From positions 1 to 10,033 of the forward strand of contig JACPDS010000115.1 of NCBI GenBank assembly GCA_016183885.1: a DNA stretch of 10,033 nt, in the 5' to 3' direction. This DNA is from Armatimonadota bacterium. Its GTDB lineage: Bacteria > Vulcanimicrobiota > JACPDS01. The stretch's first letter is position 1. Each line of letters opens with the position of its first letter. Shown here piece by piece: positions 7,825 through 10,033 of this stretch. A program made the position numbers and the translations under genes. The notes beneath the pieces are model-generated. The model was given only the letters and a program-made list of their open reading frames with translations. It made no database searches and was not told the DNA's origin.

Positions 7825-8060
7825 AATTCAAATTCTTTTAACTGCAAAATAAAATCTTCTAAATCTCGTTTAACTACTATAACATCTATATCAAAATTAT
7901 CTAAAATTTCTTTAACAATTTCTTCTTTATTTTTTCCTTGTTTTAGCAAAGAATAAATAAAAGAAGCAGTTTTGTTTAAAGTAAACGTTAAACCGCTATT
8001 ATGATCGAAAAGAAAACCTTTTTCGCTGAAAGTAATTTCTTTATTATTTATATTATCCAT
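7818..8060 (-). CDS. PqqD-family / RRE-like small protein
   Basis: This 80-residue protein has the PqqD (RiPP recognition element) pattern. A beta-strand segment with G-F-L-F-D-H-N-S-G-L-T-F-T-L-N (15-29) is followed by K-T-A-S-F-I-Y-S-L-L-K-Q-G (30-42), then K-E-E-I-V-K-E-I-L (45-53), and a C-terminal R-D-L-E-D-F-I-L-Q-L-K (65-75) where PqqD proteins carry D-V-x-x-F-L-x-x-L. In PqqD and other RREs this winged-helix domain binds a peptide leader and presents it to a partner enzyme; stand-alone members also occur in clusters without an obvious peptide. No precursor peptide was found nearby. The ATG at 8058-8060 has no recognisable Shine-Dalgarno sequence; only an A/T stretch separates it from a MITE-like element 17 bases upstream. 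It is the first gene of the coupled trio and overlaps the ATP-grasp gene by 7 bp. Confidence 0.8.
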   Translation of the reverse strand: MDNINNKEITFSEKGFLFDHNSGLTFTLNKTASFIYSLLKQGKNKEEIVKEILDNFDIDVIVVKRDLEDFILQLKEFELC

Positions 8061-8077
8061 AAAAAAATAAGATTAAT

Positions 8078-8175
8078 GAGGCTGTCCAAAAAAGATAACC
8101 ACTCTGAAGTAATATTGGAGTAGCTATCACATATCGCAGCTAATATTTTATAAATTTATCTTTTTAAACAGCCCC
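8078..8175. mobile_element. MITE-like 98-bp element with terminal inverted repeats
   Basis: The left end (8078-8098) begins GAGGCTGTCCAAAAAAG and the right end (8156-8175), read on the other strand, begins GGGGCTGTTTAAAAAG; both continue to GATAA. They match with three substitutions and one indel over about 20 bases. GGGGCTGT-A-rich ends are common in IS elements, so this looks like a non-autonomous derivative. The 57-base core has no ORF. AAGATTAAT occurs at 8069-8077, directly before the left end, and again at 8184-8192, but eight bases separate the second copy from the right end, so a target duplication is only possible. The element sits just upstream of the PqqD-like start, between two co-oriented genes. 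The paired ends could also fold in RNA and act as a transcription attenuator. Confidence 0.6.
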
Positions 8176-8191
8176 GTTATCAAAAGATTAA

Positions 8192-8590
8192 TTATTTTGA
8201 AATCATTCCCGTACGATAAGCTAACAAACCATCAAGGCGATAGCCATTTTTTTGACTCCAGGCGCTTTTATCATATACTTTGCGATTCCAAACAGCTATT
8301 TCATAGGTTCCTCCGTAATATTTTTCGGGAATAACAAAATCTTTATTAAATTTACCTTTAGCTAAAATATAAGTTTTATGGTCGCCATCTTTAATAGCAT
8401 CTTTAAATCCTTTAGGATATAAAGACACTCCCAGCCAGGCATCCCCATCCTTTACTTCTCCTGCAGCGATTAATTTTAAGGCGCCCTCTTCATTAATCAG
8501 CTTTGCCTGAAGAGTGGCTGAAGTAACAGCATAAACTGCAAATATAGAAAAAATAAGCGTTAAAATTATTAAAAAAGCTTTTAAACGCAT
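8192..8590 (-). CDS. Small secreted protein of unknown function
   Basis: A 132-residue exported protein. The start is ATG at 8588-8590, not the in-frame GTG at 8599: a near-perfect ribosome site, AAAGGAGGTG (8597-8606), lies at the right distance from the ATG, while the GTG is itself part of that site. Residues 1-21 form a signal peptide (M-R-L-K, then a long hydrophobic stretch to V-Y-A), with no lipobox Cys. The mature protein of about 110 residues contains no Cys and has alternating charged and aromatic segments, such as K-Y-Y-G-G-T-Y-E-I-A-V-W, suggesting a small beta domain of Ig or jelly-roll type. I do not recognise the family. A TATGAT box at 8631-8636 could be a -10 element, but no clear -35 accompanies it. 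The MITE-like element begins 16 bp past its stop. Confidence 0.75.
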   Translation of the reverse strand: MRLKAFLIILTLIFSIFAVYAVTSATLQAKLINEEGALKLIAAGEVKDGDAWLGVSLYPKGFKDAIKDGDHKTYILAKGKFNKDFVIPEKYYGGTYEIAVWNRKVYDKSAWSQKNGYRLDGLLAYRTGMISK

Positions 8591-8596
8591 CTCTTT

Positions 8597-8606
8597 CACC
8601 TCCTTT
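8597..8606 (-). promoter_or_regulatory. Strong ribosome-binding site that fixes a start
   Basis: AAAGGAGGTG, read on the minus strand, lies seven to eight bases before the ATG at 8590. It includes the GTG at 8599 that a longest-ORF rule would choose as start, so that longer start is rejected and the protein shortens by three residues. Confidence 0.8.
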
Positions 8607-8679
8607 CTTTGTTTTAAGAGTTATGAATAAATCATAAAATTTTATAAATCCTAAACTCTAAATTCAGCTTAAGAAACCC

Positions 8680-8727
8680 AGAATACAGGAGTTGGAATAT
8701 TTTTTATTATTCTGTCTCCTGTATTCT
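8680..8727. repeat. 12-bp perfect inverted repeat, possible mtaB 3' hairpin
   Basis: AGAATACAGGAG at 8680-8691 is the exact reverse complement of CTCCTGTATTCT at 8716-8727, with a 24-base A/T-rich loop. Outside it, AATTCAG (8661-8667) and CTGAATT (8733-8739) form a second, nested perfect pair. The whole 8591-8789 gap between mtaB and the small secreted gene holds no ORF of note. It may serve as a hairpin terminator or RNA-stabilising structure after mtaB, or be a copy of a dispersed intergenic repeat; the lack of a T tract argues against a classic intrinsic terminator. Confidence 0.6.
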
Positions 8728-8789
8728 AAATACTGAATTCTTCGTTGAAATTTTAATATTGTTTAGAATTTAAATTTTTCTATTATAAA

Positions 8790-9659
8790 TTAACAAATCC
8801 TTCCTTTAAGGTATTCCCCTTTTAATTCTTCTAAAAATACTTTTATTATTTTCCCCTTCAAATCAATATTACCGTTAAAGATTACTTCTAAATAATTGGC
8901 GGTTAATCCTTTTAAATAATCGGAAAATTCTTCTTCCACCAATACGTTTAATTTCTGACCGATAAACTTTTTTTGATAAATTGTTTTTTTTTCTTTTCCT
9001 AAATTTATCATTAAAACGCTCCGTTCTTCTTTAATTTTAGAATAAACTTGTTCTTTGAAATTAAAAGCTTCGGTATAAGGGCGGGGAGAATATTTAAAAG
9101 TATGCAGGCGATAAAAAGGATATTCTTTAATATAATCATAAAGAATTTTAAAATCTTCTTCATTTTCATAAGGGAATCCCACTAAAATATCCGTAGTTAG
9201 AGCCGCGTTGGGAATTTTTTTAAAAATATAATTTATTAATTTATTATAATCATTCATGCTGTAATTTCTTTTCATTAATCTTAAAATTTTAGAACTGGCA
9301 TGCTGCAGGGGGATATGAAAATGCGGACAAATTCTAAGGGAATCAGCCGCCAGATCAATTATTTTATAATCAAAATTAATTGGCTCTAAAGAACTTAAAC
9401 GAATTCTTTCTATATTAGTTTTGTTGATAATTTCTTCTAAAAGATCGCTTAATTTTAGGCCTGTTTCTTTCCTATATTCTCCTAAATTTATACCGGTAAT
9501 TACAATTTCTTTATATCCCAAAGAAATTAAATTTTCTATTTCTTTTAAGACCGATTCTTTAGGTTTGCTGTAATTTTTATTCCTCGTAAAAGGAACAATA
9601 CAGAAACTGCAAAAATTATTACAACCCTCCTGGACTTTTAAAAGAGCCCGGGTTCTTTT
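8790..9659 (-). pseudogene. mtaB: tRNA-t6A37 methylthiotransferase, N-terminus lost at a junction
   Basis: MtaB is a radical-SAM enzyme that turns t6A into ms2t6A at position 37 of ANN-decoding tRNAs. The reading frame can be followed upstream of any start codon to about 9659. By hand translation it reads R-T-R-A-L-L-K-V-Q-E-G-C-N-N-F-C-S-F-C, with the radical-SAM cluster Cys in C-x3-C-x2-C. Then come V-I-T-G-I-N-L-G (MtaB-type; MiaB has G-Q-N-V), L-T-T-D-I-L-V-G-F-P and H-T-F-K-Y-S-P-R-P. A C-terminal TRAM-like part contains G-L-T-A-N-Y-L-E-V. About 289 residues remain of the usual 420-440: the N-terminal UPF0004 domain, which binds the second Fe-S cluster, is absent. Upstream of 9660 the frame soon meets a stop, in sequence of different composition. 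The best explanation is a chimeric join rather than true gene decay, since the remaining frame is fully intact. Confidence 0.9.
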
Positions 9660-9879
9660 TTGCCTGAGTGAATTGTTCGCTAGCTAACCTGAAGTTGTAT
9701 TGCGTATAACTTTCAATACCGGCCTGCATAAAGAAATCACCCTGTTCGCGCAAATAAGGAAGTGGTACGGATGCTTTGCCGGTAACGCAGCCGATTAACA
9801 ACAGGCTTGATGTAATCAGTGCGGCAAGTGTAAGGCGAATATAATTATTGGCCGGGTACAGGCTGTATGAGTGGCGCAT
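9619..9879 (-). pseudogene. TPR-like lipoprotein, 3' part replaced at the junction
   Basis: The ORF of 86 residues starts with a signal peptide and lipobox L-L-I-G-C (C31). From about residue 48 it has a TPR-like helix pair (F-F-M-Q-A-G-I-E-S-Y-T-Q and F-R-L-A-S-E-Q-F-T-Q-A). The last 13 residues (K-K-N-P-G-S-F onward) are out-of-frame reading of mtaB, so only about 9660-9879 is authentic. The ATG overlaps the end of the MCE-like gene by 35 bp. Codon choice (CTG, GCC, CGC) and base content differ sharply from everything to the left. In Proteobacteria, MCE/Mla-type operons often carry a small lipoprotein after the MCE gene; the family name is not recognised with certainty. Confidence 0.65.
9650..9662. 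other. Probable chimeric assembly or amplification junction
   Basis: Two genes in different frames are both cut here: mtaB homology stops about K-R-T-R (9648-9659) and lipoprotein homology stops about Q-F-T-Q-A (to about 9661). Hand-counted GC is about 46% for 9661-10020, against 20% and 28% for lines 9361-9420 and 9421-9480. The 10-mer GGGTTCTTTT found at 9650-9659 recurs at 9885-9894 inside the foreign part, a possible microhomology of the kind seen in amplification chimeras. Confidence 0.8.
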
Positions 9880-10033
9880 GTTGTGGGTTCTTTTCGATTG
9901 CGGATGAGATTGGCCAGATTCGTTGAGTGGCCTCTATAGTGGTACTGGTTTCGTCCACAGCGGACTGGATTTTCTGCATAATCAGCGGTATTTGATTGGC
10001 GTCATACTCAAGTTTATTGGAGAACGACTCAAA
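9845..10033 (-). CDS. MCE/MlaD-like protein, C-terminal end
   Basis: The reading frame is open from the right edge and ends with TAA at 9845-9847, giving 62 residues. It shows a helical stretch with hydrophobic spacing (F-S-N-K-L, I-M-Q-K-I-Q-S-A-V) and then T-T-I-E-A-T-Q-R-I-W-P-I-S-S, which resembles the C-terminal tail of MlaD-type MCE proteins of Gammaproteobacteria. These are periplasmic lipid-transport subunits anchored in the inner membrane. The N-terminal membrane helix and MCE domain are outside the window. It overlaps the downstream lipoprotein start, as expected for a compact operon. The assignment rests on a short tail, so confidence is moderate. Confidence 0.5.
   Translation of the reverse strand, partial: FESFSNKLEYDANQIPLIMQKIQSAVDETSTTIEATQRIWPISSAIEKNPQHAPLIQPVPGQ

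Noticed and set aside
8069..8192. AAGATTAAT pair as a firm target-site duplication
   Set aside because: The right copy is separated from the right terminal repeat by eight unmatched bases, and the DNA is very AT-rich.
8790..9521. Start of mtaB at the TTG at 9519-9521
   Set aside because: The same frame continues upstream through the radical-SAM cysteines, so the real protein extends beyond that codon.
1..10033. tRNA, rRNA, CRISPR array or riboswitch
   Set aside because: No cloverleaf-like sequence, conserved rRNA segment, or regularly spaced repeat was seen in the gaps, which are all under 200 bases.

Overview
The window is an AT-rich bacterial contig (hand counts near 20-28% GC on lines around 9360-9480) with every recognisable gene on the minus strand. 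From about position 9660 to the end it becomes a clearly different, more GC-balanced sequence (about 46% by hand count over 9661-10020). The main part suggests an uncultured diderm bacterium. It carries an outer-membrane beta-barrel with an N-terminal SLH-like segment and a C-terminal Phe, two lipoproteins or secreted proteins, the plastid/bacterial-type AccD and the tRNA modification enzyme MtaB. SLH-type outer-membrane tethers (OmpM-like) are typical of diderm Terrabacteria-type lineages and several candidate phyla. The exact phylum cannot be read from the sequence.

Reading in the direction of transcription (high to low coordinates): 9845-10033 is the C-terminal end of an MCE/MlaD-like protein, followed by the start of a TPR-like lipoprotein. 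Both look proteobacterial. Both the lipoprotein and the AT-rich mtaB gene break at about 9655-9662, so this is most likely a chimeric join. Next come mtaB (8790-9659, lacking its N-terminal domain), an intergenic inverted repeat (8680-8727), and a small secreted protein of unknown function (8192-8590). A 98-bp MITE-like element with about 20-bp terminal inverted repeats lies at 8078-8175.

Immediately downstream is a tightly coupled three-gene unit with overlapping stops and starts: a PqqD/RRE-like 80-residue protein, a PylC/carbamoyl-phosphate-synthase-like ATP-grasp ligase, and a LysA-fold PLP decarboxylase. The decarboxylase keeps the PLP Lys but lacks the acidic residue that normally follows the catalytic Cys in diaminopimelate and ornithine decarboxylases. 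This is the best candidate for an undescribed pathway, probably one that makes an amine and/or an amide conjugate.

Downstream on the same strand are a Gly-rich lipoprotein, a urea-transporter domain fused to an M23 (LytM) peptidase domain, the SLH-type outer-membrane barrel and the first 117 codons of accD. No tRNA, rRNA or CRISPR array was seen, and no gene-free stretch exceeds 300 bases.
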